In this document: positions 1-7,249 of the stretch, one piece after another
How the letters are laid out: the number at the start of each line of letters is the position of its first letter
Numbering within the stretch: the stretch's first letter is position 1
Assembly (NCBI RefSeq): GCF_030317035.1
Contig: NZ_JASZYK010000018.1
Coordinates: 1-64,000 of the forward strand
Direction of reading: 5' to 3'
DNA length: 64,000 bases
From: Variovorax sp. J22G73
Lineage (GTDB): Bacteria > Pseudomonadota > Gammaproteobacteria > Burkholderiales > Burkholderiaceae_C
The notes under the pieces: model-generated
What the model was told of the DNA's origin: nothing
Database searches by the model: none
The model's input: only the letters and a program-made list of their open reading frames with translations
Position numbers and translations under genes: made by a program

Positions 1-52
1 CAAGCTCTTCCTTTCAGGATCGAGTGTGTTGCACTTCAGGTTTGAAACCGCC

Positions 53-86
53 CTTACTTTCTTTTGGCGAAGCAAAAGAAAGTAAG
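53..86. repeat. Perfect inverted repeat (14-bp arms)
   Basis: The arms CTTACTTTCTTTTG (53-66) and CAAAAGAAAGTAAG (73-86) pair perfectly around a 6-base loop, with a GC-rich tail (about 87-110) after them. No gene is visible in bases 1-130. The hairpin lies just beyond the 3' end of the leftward methyltransferase gene and could act as its terminator. It also resembles interspersed palindromes I recall from Comamonadaceae genomes, but that recollection was not checked. A related T-rich stretch occurs inside the aroG leader near 46895-46925. Confidence 0.6.
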
Positions 87-130
87 TCGCCCGCCGGGGC
101 GAGTCCCGGCCAGCAGCCCAAAAACAGAAA

Positions 131-1246
131 TCAGAGCGTATGACTCCGATCCCCTTCAACAAACCCCATCGCATCCCACCCCTCACCAACAGCAAACCCC
201 ACAACCTTGAACAACTCCCCCATCTCATGCTCATGCACCAGCCGAGCCGCCATGGCCCGCTCCCCCACGGAGCCCGCCTCCATCCGCCCCAGCAACCCGC
301 AGTTCAGCAGAAACCGAGCCTGGCTCGTATAGCCCAGCACGGAGAGCCCCGCATCCTGCCCAGCCACGGCAATCCCCGTGAAGTCCACATGCGCCGTGAT
401 GTCCTTGTACCCAACATCGGCCAGCGGGTCCCCATCGGCCTGGTGCGCGCGATGGCACATCACCGTGCCCATGTGCCGCTGCGGGTGGTAGTACTCGCCT
501 TCAGGAAAACCGTAGTCCACCAGGAAAGCCGCTCCCTTCTTCAACCGGTCCGCCAGCGTGGCGATGAACGCGAGCGCCTGCGGATGGATTTCGGTCAGGT
601 AGTCGTGCTCGCCGGGCACGTCGACCGGCGGCCGCAGTTCGGTGGCGCGGTCTGCCCACGCCCAGCCATCGCCCTGCGCATTGCGCACCACGCCGCGCTC
701 GAACCACTGCCCGCCCACGCGCGCCAGCAACTGCACCGGCATGGCGTCGAGCACCTCGTTGCCGACCACCACGCCTTCCATCGTCTCGGGCAGTTCGTTG
801 AGCCACTCGACACGCTCCGCATAACGCACCAGCGCCTGCTGCTGCCGCTCGCGCAGGGTGCCCGACAGGTCGACGATGCGGTAGCGCACGTCGGTGCGGC
901 CGATCTCGTCGAGGGCATGCAGCAACTGCACGGCCAGCGCGCCCGAACCCGCGCCGAATTCCCAGACCGTGCCGGTCCCGGTTTTTTCAAGCGCCTCGGC
1001 CACCTGCGCCGCCAAGGTGGCGCCGAACATCGGCGTCAATTCGGGCGCCGTCACGAAGTCGCTGCCCGACGAAGGCATGTGGCCGAACTTGGCGGAGGTG
1101 TTGGCGTAGTAGCCCAGGCCGGGCGCGTACAGCGCGAGCGCCATGAAGCGGTCGAACCCGATCCAGCCACCTGCGCGTTCCACGGAACGCGCAATGAGGT
1201 GATCGAGGGCGGTGGGTAAACTGCTGGGGGTTGTCTTTGTCGTCAC
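131..1246 (-). CDS. SAM-dependent methyltransferase, MidA/NDUFAF7 family (COG1565)
   Basis: This protein of 371 residues has the usual length for COG1565 (DUF185). The mitochondrial homologue NDUFAF7 methylates an arginine of a complex I subunit; the bacterial substrate is not established. The SAM-binding glycine motif WEFGAGSGAL lies at residues 95-104 and the family motif VGNEVLDAMPV at 161-171. I chose the GTG start at 1246 because upstream codons read through low-complexity sequence in the divergent intergenic region, and a GGAGGAGAG purine run lies about 15 bases before it. The gene diverges from the SDR gene at 1283, leaving 36 bases between them. Family assignment is firm and the biological substrate is inferred only. 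Confidence 0.85.
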   Translation of the reverse strand: MTTKTTPSSLPTALDHLIARSVERAGGWIGFDRFMALALYAPGLGYYANTSAKFGHMPSSGSDFVTAPELTPMFGATLAAQVAEALEKTGTGTVWEFGAGSGALAVQLLHALDEIGRTDVRYRIVDLSGTLRERQQQALVRYAERVEWLNELPETMEGVVVGNEVLDAMPVQLLARVGGQWFERGVVRNAQGDGWAWADRATELRPPVDVPGEHDYLTEIHPQALAFIATLADRLKKGAAFLVDYGFPEGEYYHPQRHMGTVMCHRAHQADGDPLADVGYKDITAHVDFTGIAVAGQDAGLSVLGYTSQARFLLNCGLLGRMEAGSVGERAMAARLVHEHEMGELFKVVGFAVGEGWDAMGFVEGDRSHTL

Positions 1247-1282
1247 GGCGCCATTGTCTCTCTCCTCCCATTTCCCCTCCGC

Positions 1283-2059
1283 ATGAGCACCGCACCGCCC
1301 CCCTCCGCCCGCCGCACCGTTCTCGTCACGGGCGCAGGCCGACGGCTGGGCCGCGAGATCGCGCTGGGGCTGGCCGCGGGCGGCTGGCAGGTGGCCGTGC
1401 ACTACCGCAACTCGCGCGCCGAGGCCGAACAGACGGTGGCCGACTGCGCCGCCCTCTCGGGCGATTCCGCGCTCTTCGCGGCCGACCTCGAGGACGAGGC
1501 CGCCACGCGCGCGCTGCTGCCGCAGGTGGTCGCGCGCTTTCGCGGCATCGACGCCGTGGTGCACAGCGCGGCCCTATTCGAGCACGACGAAGCCGCCACC
1601 TTCAGCTACGCGCTCATGGAGCGCCATGCGCGCAGCAACACCGGCGCGGCCATCCTGCTGGCGCAGGCGCTGCACGCGCACCTGGCCGCGCGCGACGCGC
1701 AGGGCGCGGTGGTCCACCTGCTCGACCAGAAGCTGTGGAACCCCAACCCCGATTTCCTGAGCTACACGCTGTCGAAGGCGGCGCTCGAGGCCGCCACGCC
1801 GATGCTGGCGCTGGCGCTGGCCCCGCGCGTGCGCGTGGTGGGCGTGGCCCCGGGCCTCACGCTGGCAAGCCACATGCTGGACGACGAGACCTTCGCGCAG
1901 CTGCACAAGCTGTCGCCGCTGGGCCGGTCTTCCACGCCGGAAGACGTGGTCGCCACGGTGAAGTTCGCGCTGGAAAACCGCTCCCTCACCGGCACCACGC
2001 TGCTGGTGGACGGCGGCCAGCACCTGATGAAATTCGAGCGCGATTTCTCGCTCATGTGA
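1283..2059 (+). CDS. SDR oxidoreductase, pteridine reductase/FolM type
   Basis: Short-chain dehydrogenase of 258 residues. The cofactor motif at residues 16-23 (TGAGRRLG) fits the TGX3RXG form typical of pteridine reductases (PTR1, FolM), which use NADPH, rather than the usual TGxxxGxG. The catalytic YTLSK is at 161-165 and the C-terminal TLLVDGGQ is typical of SDRs. The next gene is folB, 17 bases downstream, which supports a role in reducing dihydrofolate or dihydromonapterin. The start is the first ATG after the divergent intergenic gap. A generic 3-oxoacyl-ACP-reductase-like function cannot be excluded, but motif and neighbour both favour pterin reduction. Confidence 0.82.
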   Translation: MSTAPPPSARRTVLVTGAGRRLGREIALGLAAGGWQVAVHYRNSRAEAEQTVADCAALSGDSALFAADLEDEAATRALLPQVVARFRGIDAVVHSAALFEHDEAATFSYALMERHARSNTGAAILLAQALHAHLAARDAQGAVVHLLDQKLWNPNPDFLSYTLSKAALEAATPMLALALAPRVRVVGVAPGLTLASHMLDDETFAQLHKLSPLGRSSTPEDVVATVKFALENRSLTGTTLLVDGGQHLMKFERDFSLM

Positions 2060-2076
2060 CGACGAGCACCACCACC

Positions 2077-2472
2077 ATGTCTACCCCCTCCACGCCCCTG
2101 CCCGCGCCGACCCGGGGGCGCCAGACCCTCACCCTGCAGGGCCTGCGCTTCGATGCCAACCTGGGCATCCTCGACCACGAGAAGACGGCGCCGCAACCCA
2201 TCCTGGTGGACGCCGAGCTCAGCCTCGGCCCGCAGCCGCTGCTGCCGCAGGACGACGACATCTTCCACGTGCTCGACTACCGCAAGGTGCGCCGCATCAT
2301 CATCGAGGAGTGCACCGCCGAGCACGTCAACCTGCTCGAAAGCCTCATCGGCAAACTGGTGCAGCGGCTGCTGCAGCTGCCCGGCGTGGTGGGCGTGCGC
2401 GTGAAGATCGCCAAGCTCGAAATCTTCGACGACTGCGAGGTGGCGATCCGCATGGAAGCCGGCGAGTGGTGA
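2077..2472 (+). CDS. folB: Dihydroneopterin aldolase
   Basis: FolB, 131 residues, converts 7,8-dihydroneopterin to 6-hydroxymethyl-dihydropterin and glycolaldehyde in folate synthesis. The N-terminal half carries GILDHEKTAPQP, containing the conserved active-site glutamate region, and the C-terminal VRVKIAKLEIF is the conserved lysine-bearing strand. I chose the ATG at 2077. A GTG at 2056 overlapping the SDR stop codon would add only a Thr/Ser-rich tail. It is probably cotranscribed with the pteridine reductase, so two pterin steps sit side by side. It converges on the MFS gene, with 17 bases between their stop codons. Confidence 0.9.
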   Translation: MSTPSTPLPAPTRGRQTLTLQGLRFDANLGILDHEKTAPQPILVDAELSLGPQPLLPQDDDIFHVLDYRKVRRIIIEECTAEHVNLLESLIGKLVQRLLQLPGVVGVRVKIAKLEIFDDCEVAIRMEAGEW

Positions 2473-2489
2473 GCAGCAGCCCGAGCCCC

Positions 2490-3713
2490 TCAGGCCGCTG
2501 AACCGCAGGCCACGGCGGGCTTGGCGCCCGCGGGCCACATGCGCACGCCGAGCGCACCGAGCGCGGACAACGCCGCCATCAGCGCCACGCCCGACCAGCC
2601 CCACTGGGCCAGCACCAGGGCACCGAGCGCCGAGCCCGTCGCCATGCCGACGAACACCCCCGTGAAGAACACCGCATTGAGCCGGCTGCGCGCACCGGGG
2701 TCGATGCCGTAGACCACCGTCTGGTGCGCGATGAGCGCGGCCTGCAGGCCGAAGTCGAACCCGATGGCGCTGGCCACGATGAGCCCCAGCCGCGCGGCGG
2801 GCGCCATCAGCGGCGCGAACAGCATGGCCGCGAAAGACACCACCACCAGCGCCGCGCCCATGCGGATGACCAGCTCCGGCCCGCGCCGGTCGGCCAGCCG
2901 CCCGGCAATGGGCGCGGCCAGCGCACCCGCCGCGCCGGCCAGGCCGAAGGCACCGGCCGCCGCGCTGCCCAGGTGGAAGGGCGCGCCATGCAGCATGACC
3001 GCCAGCGTCGACCAGAAGGCGCTGAAGCCCACCGACAGCAAGGCCTGCGCGATGGTCGCGCGGCGCAGCGCGCCGTGGCGCTGCCACAGCTTGGCAAGCG
3101 AACCCAGCAGCGCGCCGTAGCCCAGTTGCGTGGTCGGGCGCAGGTGCGGCAGGCCGCGCGCGGCGGCCACGCCGATGAAGGCGATGCTGGCGGCGGCCAC
3201 CACGAACATCGCGCGCCAGCCGAAGTGCTCGGCCACGAAGCCGCTCAGCACGCGCGACAGCAAGATGCCCAGCAGCAGCCCCGTCATGACCGTGCCGACG
3301 ATCTTGCCGCGGTGCGCCTCGGGCGCCAGCGTGGCGGCGGCGGGCACCACGTCCTGCGCCAGGGTGGCGGCCAGGCCGATCACCAGGCTGGCCGCCAGCA
3401 GCGGCCCGACCGACGGCGAAAACGCCGCGCCGAGCAAGGCCAGCACCAGCACGCTGGCCTTGGCGAGGATGATGCGGCGCCGGTCGAAGCGGTCGCCCAG
3501 CGGCGCCAGCAGCAGGATGCCCAGCGCGTAGCCCAGTTGCGTGAGCGTGGGCACGAAGCCCACCGAGCGCGCCGAGGCGCCGATGTCCGGACCCAGCACG
3601 CCCAGCATGGGCTGGCTGTAATAGAGCGCCGCCACGCCGAAGCCCGCGCTGGCGGCCAGCAGCAGGATCAGCGAGCTCGGCAGCTTTTCATGCGCCGACG
3701 GAATGGAAGACAT
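2490..3713 (-). CDS. MFS transporter, drug/sugar exporter type
   Basis: Major facilitator superfamily permease of 407 residues with about twelve hydrophobic segments. The loop between segments 2 and 3 contains PLGDRFDRRRII, the MFS motif A signature (GDRxGRR-like), and RLADRRGPE repeats it in the second half. The ATG at 3713 begins MSSIPSAHEK directly before the first membrane helix; an upstream in-frame extension would cross the intergenic region. It diverges from a LysR regulator 99 bases away, the usual arrangement in which the regulator controls the transporter. The exported compound cannot be read from sequence. Confidence 0.85.
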   Translation of the reverse strand: MSSIPSAHEKLPSSLILLLAASAGFGVAALYYSQPMLGVLGPDIGASARSVGFVPTLTQLGYALGILLLAPLGDRFDRRRIILAKASVLVLALLGAAFSPSVGPLLAASLVIGLAATLAQDVVPAAATLAPEAHRGKIVGTVMTGLLLGILLSRVLSGFVAEHFGWRAMFVVAAASIAFIGVAAARGLPHLRPTTQLGYGALLGSLAKLWQRHGALRRATIAQALLSVGFSAFWSTLAVMLHGAPFHLGSAAAGAFGLAGAAGALAAPIAGRLADRRGPELVIRMGAALVVVSFAAMLFAPLMAPAARLGLIVASAIGFDFGLQAALIAHQTVVYGIDPGARSRLNAVFFTGVFVGMATGSALGALVLAQWGWSGVALMAALSALGALGVRMWPAGAKPAVACGSAA

Positions 3714-3812
3714 GGTGTTAACCCTTAGATGCGAAAACAAGGGCTGGAGTGTGCGCGTCGCAAGCGGGCGAAGGTAGCCCCTTGCCTCGAACAATTGATA
3801 TACGCTGCACGC

Positions 3813-4760
3813 ATGGCCGCACCGCTTCCGTCACCTTCATCAGCTTCATCCGCGCCTACCGACCGCATCGAGCTGATGCAGACCTTCGTGCGCATCGTCG
3901 AGGCCGGCAGCCTGTCGGCCGCGGCCGCCCAGATGGGCACCACCCAGCCCACCGTGAGCCGGCGCCTGCAGGCGCTGGAGCGCTCGCTGGGCGTGCGCTT
4001 GCTGCAGCGCTCCACCCACGCCATGAAGCTCACCGAGGATGGCGAGCGCTGCTTCGACCGCGCCAAGGAACTCATCCTGAGCTGGAGCGCCTTCGAGGCC
4101 GAGCTGCGCGGCGCCGGCAACCAGCCCGAGGGCCGGTTGCGCGTGGTGGCGCCGCATGCCTTCGGGCAGCAGCTGCTGGTCGGCCCGCTGGCGGCCTATC
4201 TGAAGCGCCACCCGCAGGTGACGGTCGAGTGGCTGCTGCACGACGGCCCGCACGACGAAACGCCCGACTTCATCACCGAGGGCGTCGACTGCGCGGTGCG
4301 CGTGGGCCAGGTGAGCGACCCGGGGCTGGTGGCGATCCGGTTGTCGGAGGTGCCGCGCATCGCGTTCGCCGCGCCGTCGATGTTCGAGGGCGTTGCGCTG
4401 CCCGCGCACCCCCGCGAGCTGGAGGCGCTGCCCTGGCTGGCCGCGCGCAATTTCTACCGCACCGAGGTCGTGCTGACCCACGAGCACACGGGCGAGGTGG
4501 TGCGCGTGCCGATCCGCCCACGCCTGGTCACCGACAGCCTCTACGCCCTGCGCAGCGCCGTGCTGCTGGGCGTGGGCGCGGGCGTGTCGTCGGCCTGGAT
4601 GCTGAGCGAGGAGATCGCCGCGGGCCGGCTCGTGCACCTGCTGCCGCAGTGGCGCGGCACGCCCGCGCCGGTGCACATCGTGTACCCGTACGCGCGCTTC
4701 TATCCGGCGAAGCTGCGGCTCTTCGTGGAGGCGATGCGCACGGCCTTTCCGGCTTCGTGA
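3813..4760 (+). CDS. LysR-family transcriptional regulator
   Basis: LysR-type regulator of 315 residues. The winged helix-turn-helix lies at about residues 20-80, with GSLSAAAAQMGTTQPTVSRR as the recognition region, followed by a type 2 periplasmic-binding effector domain to the C-terminus. The ATG at 3813 is preceded by TATACG (3799-3804) eight bases upstream and has no clear Shine-Dalgarno sequence, so the message may be leaderless. It lies divergent from the MFS exporter, which is its probable target. The inducer is unknown. It belongs to the broad CrgA/AaeR-like branch, where annotation below family level is unreliable. Confidence 0.85.
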   Translation: MAAPLPSPSSASSAPTDRIELMQTFVRIVEAGSLSAAAAQMGTTQPTVSRRLQALERSLGVRLLQRSTHAMKLTEDGERCFDRAKELILSWSAFEAELRGAGNQPEGRLRVVAPHAFGQQLLVGPLAAYLKRHPQVTVEWLLHDGPHDETPDFITEGVDCAVRVGQVSDPGLVAIRLSEVPRIAFAAPSMFEGVALPAHPRELEALPWLAARNFYRTEVVLTHEHTGEVVRVPIRPRLVTDSLYALRSAVLLGVGAGVSSAWMLSEEIAAGRLVHLLPQWRGTPAPVHIVYPYARFYPAKLRLFVEAMRTAFPAS

Positions 4761-4897
4761 CGCGCGAAAACGCAGGACGAGCGGGGCCGAAGTGCGCCGA
4801 ATGCGCGTGGAAAACACCCCGAAAGCGCCTGGATGGCACGTGAAATGGGGATCGGGGACAATCGCAGCCTCCCCCGACTCCCCGAAGTAGCCTGCCC

Positions 4898-5827
4898 ATG
4901 AACGCCGTCTGGATCGACGAGGCGCCCGCCGCCGCCGACGCCACCAACTCCCTGAAGATCGAACGCGAGACGCACAAGCTCGAAAAGCGCCTGTGCCGCC
5001 AGGTCGGGCAGGCCATCGTGGACTACAACATGATCGAGGAGGGCGACAAGGTCATGGTGTGCGTCTCGGGCGGAAAAGACAGCTACGCGCTGCTCGACAT
5101 CCTGCTCAAGCTGAAGGCGCGCGCGCCCATCCACTTCGACATCGTTGCGGTCAACCTCGACCAGAAGCAGCCCGGCTTCCCCGAAGAGGTGCTGCCCAAG
5201 TACCTGAGCGACCTGGGCGTGGACTTCCACATCGAGAACCAGGACACCTACAGCATCGTCAAGCGCGTGATTCCCGAGGGCAAGACCACCTGCGGCCTGT
5301 GCAGCCGGCTGCGCCGCGGCATCCTGTACCGCGTGGCCGACGAGCTGGGCGCCACCAAGGTCGCGCTGGGCCACCACCGCGACGACATGCTGCAGACCTT
5401 CTTCCTCAACATGTTCTTCGCCGGCAAGCTCAAGAGCATGCCGCCCAAGCTGGTGAGCGACGACGGCAAGCACGTCGTGATCCGCCCGCTGGCCTACGTG
5501 GCCGAGAAAGACACCGTGCGCTGGGCCCAGCACCGCGAGTTCCCGATCATTCCGTGCACCCTGTGCGGCAGCCAGGAAAACCTGCAGCGCAAGCAGGTCG
5601 GCGAAATGCTGCGCGAATGGGACAAGAAGCACCCCGGGCGCGTGGAAAACATGTTCACCGCGCTGCAGAACGTGGTGCCCTCGCACCTGCTGGACGGAAC
5701 GCGGCACGATTTCAAGGGTCTGAAGGCGACGGGCGTGGCCGACGACGACGGCGACAAGGCCTTCGACGCGCCCTCTTTCGACTTGCTCTCCCAGGCACCC
5801 TCGGCCCTGCGCATCGTCCAGGGCTGA
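4898..5827 (+). CDS. ttcA: tRNA 2-thiocytidine(32) synthetase TtcA
   Basis: TtcA, 309 residues, thiolates cytidine 32 of several tRNAs using ATP and an Fe-S cluster. The PP-loop SGGKDS is at residues 57-62. The two cysteine pairs that hold the cluster and persulfide are present as CGLC (132-135) and CTLC (220-223), and the adenylation region reads LGHHRDDMLQTFFLN. The length matches the family. The 137 bases upstream contain GACAAT near 4857, a possible -10 element, but no convincing -35. It stands alone between the LysR gene and a lipoprotein gene. Confidence 0.96.
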   Translation: MNAVWIDEAPAAADATNSLKIERETHKLEKRLCRQVGQAIVDYNMIEEGDKVMVCVSGGKDSYALLDILLKLKARAPIHFDIVAVNLDQKQPGFPEEVLPKYLSDLGVDFHIENQDTYSIVKRVIPEGKTTCGLCSRLRRGILYRVADELGATKVALGHHRDDMLQTFFLNMFFAGKLKSMPPKLVSDDGKHVVIRPLAYVAEKDTVRWAQHREFPIIPCTLCGSQENLQRKQVGEMLREWDKKHPGRVENMFTALQNVVPSHLLDGTRHDFKGLKATGVADDDGDKAFDAPSFDLLSQAPSALRIVQG

Positions 5828-5876
5828 CCGGGCAACCCAGGGGAATTTGGAGCCCGCGAGGCTCGGAGACCCTTTC

Positions 5877-6521
5877 ATGAAACCTGCGTTTTCCGTCCTT
5901 CGGACCTTTCTGCCCCTTGTTCTTGTCGCGAGCCTGAGCGGCTGCGCCACCTCCTGGGTGGTCGACAGCGACGTGAAGAGCTTCGCCTCCCCCGGCGCCG
6001 TGGCGCCCGGCGCCACCTACCGCTTCGACCGCCTGCCCTCGCAGCAGGCCGACGGCGCCCGCCAGGAATCGCTCGAGGCCATGGCCGGCGCGGCGCTCGA
6101 CCAGGCCGGCCTGCGCCGCGACGACGCCAAGCCCCAGTACACCGCGCAGATCGGCGCGCGCGTCACGGCCGGGCTGTCGCCCTGGGCCGACCCGTGGCTC
6201 TACAGCGGGCCCTGGGGCTACGGCGGCTACGGCTACGGTGGCTATGGCTACTACGGCCGGCGCTTCTACGGCGGCGGCTGGTACGGCGGCCCGGTGTTCG
6301 CGCCGCCGGCCAACCCCTGGTACGAGCGAGAAGTGAGCATCGTGCTGCGCGAGGTCGGCTCCAACCGCGTGGTCTACGAGACCCGCGCGCGCAACGACGG
6401 GCCCTACAACTCGAGCGCGGCGATCCTGCCGGTCATGTTCCAGGCCGCCCTGCAGGGCTTTCCGAATCCGCCGCAGGGCGAGCGCCGCGTGAACATCGAG
6501 CTGTCCACGGCGAAAAAGTAG
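5877..6521 (+). CDS. DUF4136-type lipoprotein
   Basis: Predicted lipoprotein of 214 residues. The signal peptide ends in the lipobox LSGC with Cys23 as the acylated residue. The following region (DSDVKSFASPG...TYRFDRLPSQQ) matches the start of DUF4136 domains, which are found in outer-membrane-associated lipoproteins of unknown function. Residues 109-139 form a Gly/Tyr/Trp-rich segment of YGGYG-type repeats, probably a flexible surface loop. The start at 5877 was preferred because it places the charged N-terminus directly before the hydrophobic core; an ATG 30 bases upstream would spoil the signal peptide. No function is known. Confidence 0.8.
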   Translation: MKPAFSVLRTFLPLVLVASLSGCATSWVVDSDVKSFASPGAVAPGATYRFDRLPSQQADGARQESLEAMAGAALDQAGLRRDDAKPQYTAQIGARVTAGLSPWADPWLYSGPWGYGGYGYGGYGYYGRRFYGGGWYGGPVFAPPANPWYEREVSIVLREVGSNRVVYETRARNDGPYNSSAAILPVMFQAALQGFPNPPQGERRVNIELSTAKK

Positions 6522-6527
6522 CGCTTC

Positions 6528-6533
6528 TAGAAT
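6528..6533 (+). promoter_or_regulatory. Candidate -10 element of a leaderless promoter
   Basis: TAGAAT lies exactly seven bases before the ATG at 6541, so transcription would begin at or next to the start codon. No Shine-Dalgarno sequence and no good -35 are visible. Confidence 0.4.
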
Positions 6534-6540
6534 CCCGCGG

Positions 6541-7185
6541 ATGGAAGAAGCCACCCGCCTGATCGCCGTTCGCCACGGAGAAACCGCCTGGAACGTCGAC
6601 ACCCGCATCCAGGGCCAGCTCGACATCGGGCTCAATGAAACCGGCCTCTGGCAGGCGCGCCGCGCCGGCGGTGCGCTGGCGGACGAACCCATCGGCGTCG
6701 TCTACGCCAGCGACCTGTCGCGCGCCTGGCAGACCGCCGAGGCCATCGCCCAGCCCCACGGCCTGCCTGTTCAGCCCGAGCCGCGCCTGCGCGAGCGGGC
6801 CTTCGGCACCTTCGAGGGCATGAGCTTTGCCGAGATCGAGGCCAGGCTCCCCGAGCAGGCCAGGCGATGGCGCGAGCGCGACCCCGAGTTCGAGCCTGAA
6901 GGCGGCGAGAGCCTGCTGGTGTTCCGCGACCGCGTGACGGGCGTGGCCGCGGAGCTGGCGGCGCGCCATCCGGGCGAACTGGTGGTGCTGGTGGCGCACG
7001 GCGGCGTGATGGACGTGCTGTACCGCGCGGCCACGCGCCAGGAGCTGCAGGCGCCGCGCACCTGGCAGCTGGGCAACGCGGCCATCAACCGCATGCTGTG
7101 GACGCCGGGCGGCTTCAGCCTCGTGGGGTGGAGCGATACCGCCCACCTGACGGCGGGCGATGCACTGGACGAGATCACCAGCTGA
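6541..7185 (+). CDS. Histidine phosphatase family protein (phosphoglycerate mutase-like)
   Basis: Protein of 214 residues in the cofactor-dependent phosphoglycerate mutase superfamily. The phosphohistidine motif RHGE is at residues 11-14 (His12), Arg61 follows in SDLSRAWQT, Glu85 in LRERAFG, and the second catalytic histidine is His153 in VAHGGVMD. Members of this size are usually broad-specificity phosphatases, alpha-ribazole phosphatases or GpmB-like enzymes. No cobalamin gene is nearby to favour CobC, so the substrate stays open. A -10-like TAGAAT seven bases before the ATG suggests a leaderless message. It converges on the RND pump gene with 64 bases between. Confidence 0.85.
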   Translation: MEEATRLIAVRHGETAWNVDTRIQGQLDIGLNETGLWQARRAGGALADEPIGVVYASDLSRAWQTAEAIAQPHGLPVQPEPRLRERAFGTFEGMSFAEIEARLPEQARRWRERDPEFEPEGGESLLVFRDRVTGVAAELAARHPGELVVLVAHGGVMDVLYRAATRQELQAPRTWQLGNAAINRMLWTPGGFSLVGWSDTAHLTAGDALDEITS

Positions 7186-7249
7186 GTTTTCTTAGGGGTC
7201 TCGTTTCGGCGGTTTGTCGTTCAGGGCGCGATCACGCCGGGAGGCACAA

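Noticed and set aside
3773..3812. Classical -35/-10 promoter for lysR
   Set aside because: TTGCCT at 3782 and TATACG at 3799 are only 11 bases apart, so they cannot form one sigma-70 promoter; only the -10-like element is kept.
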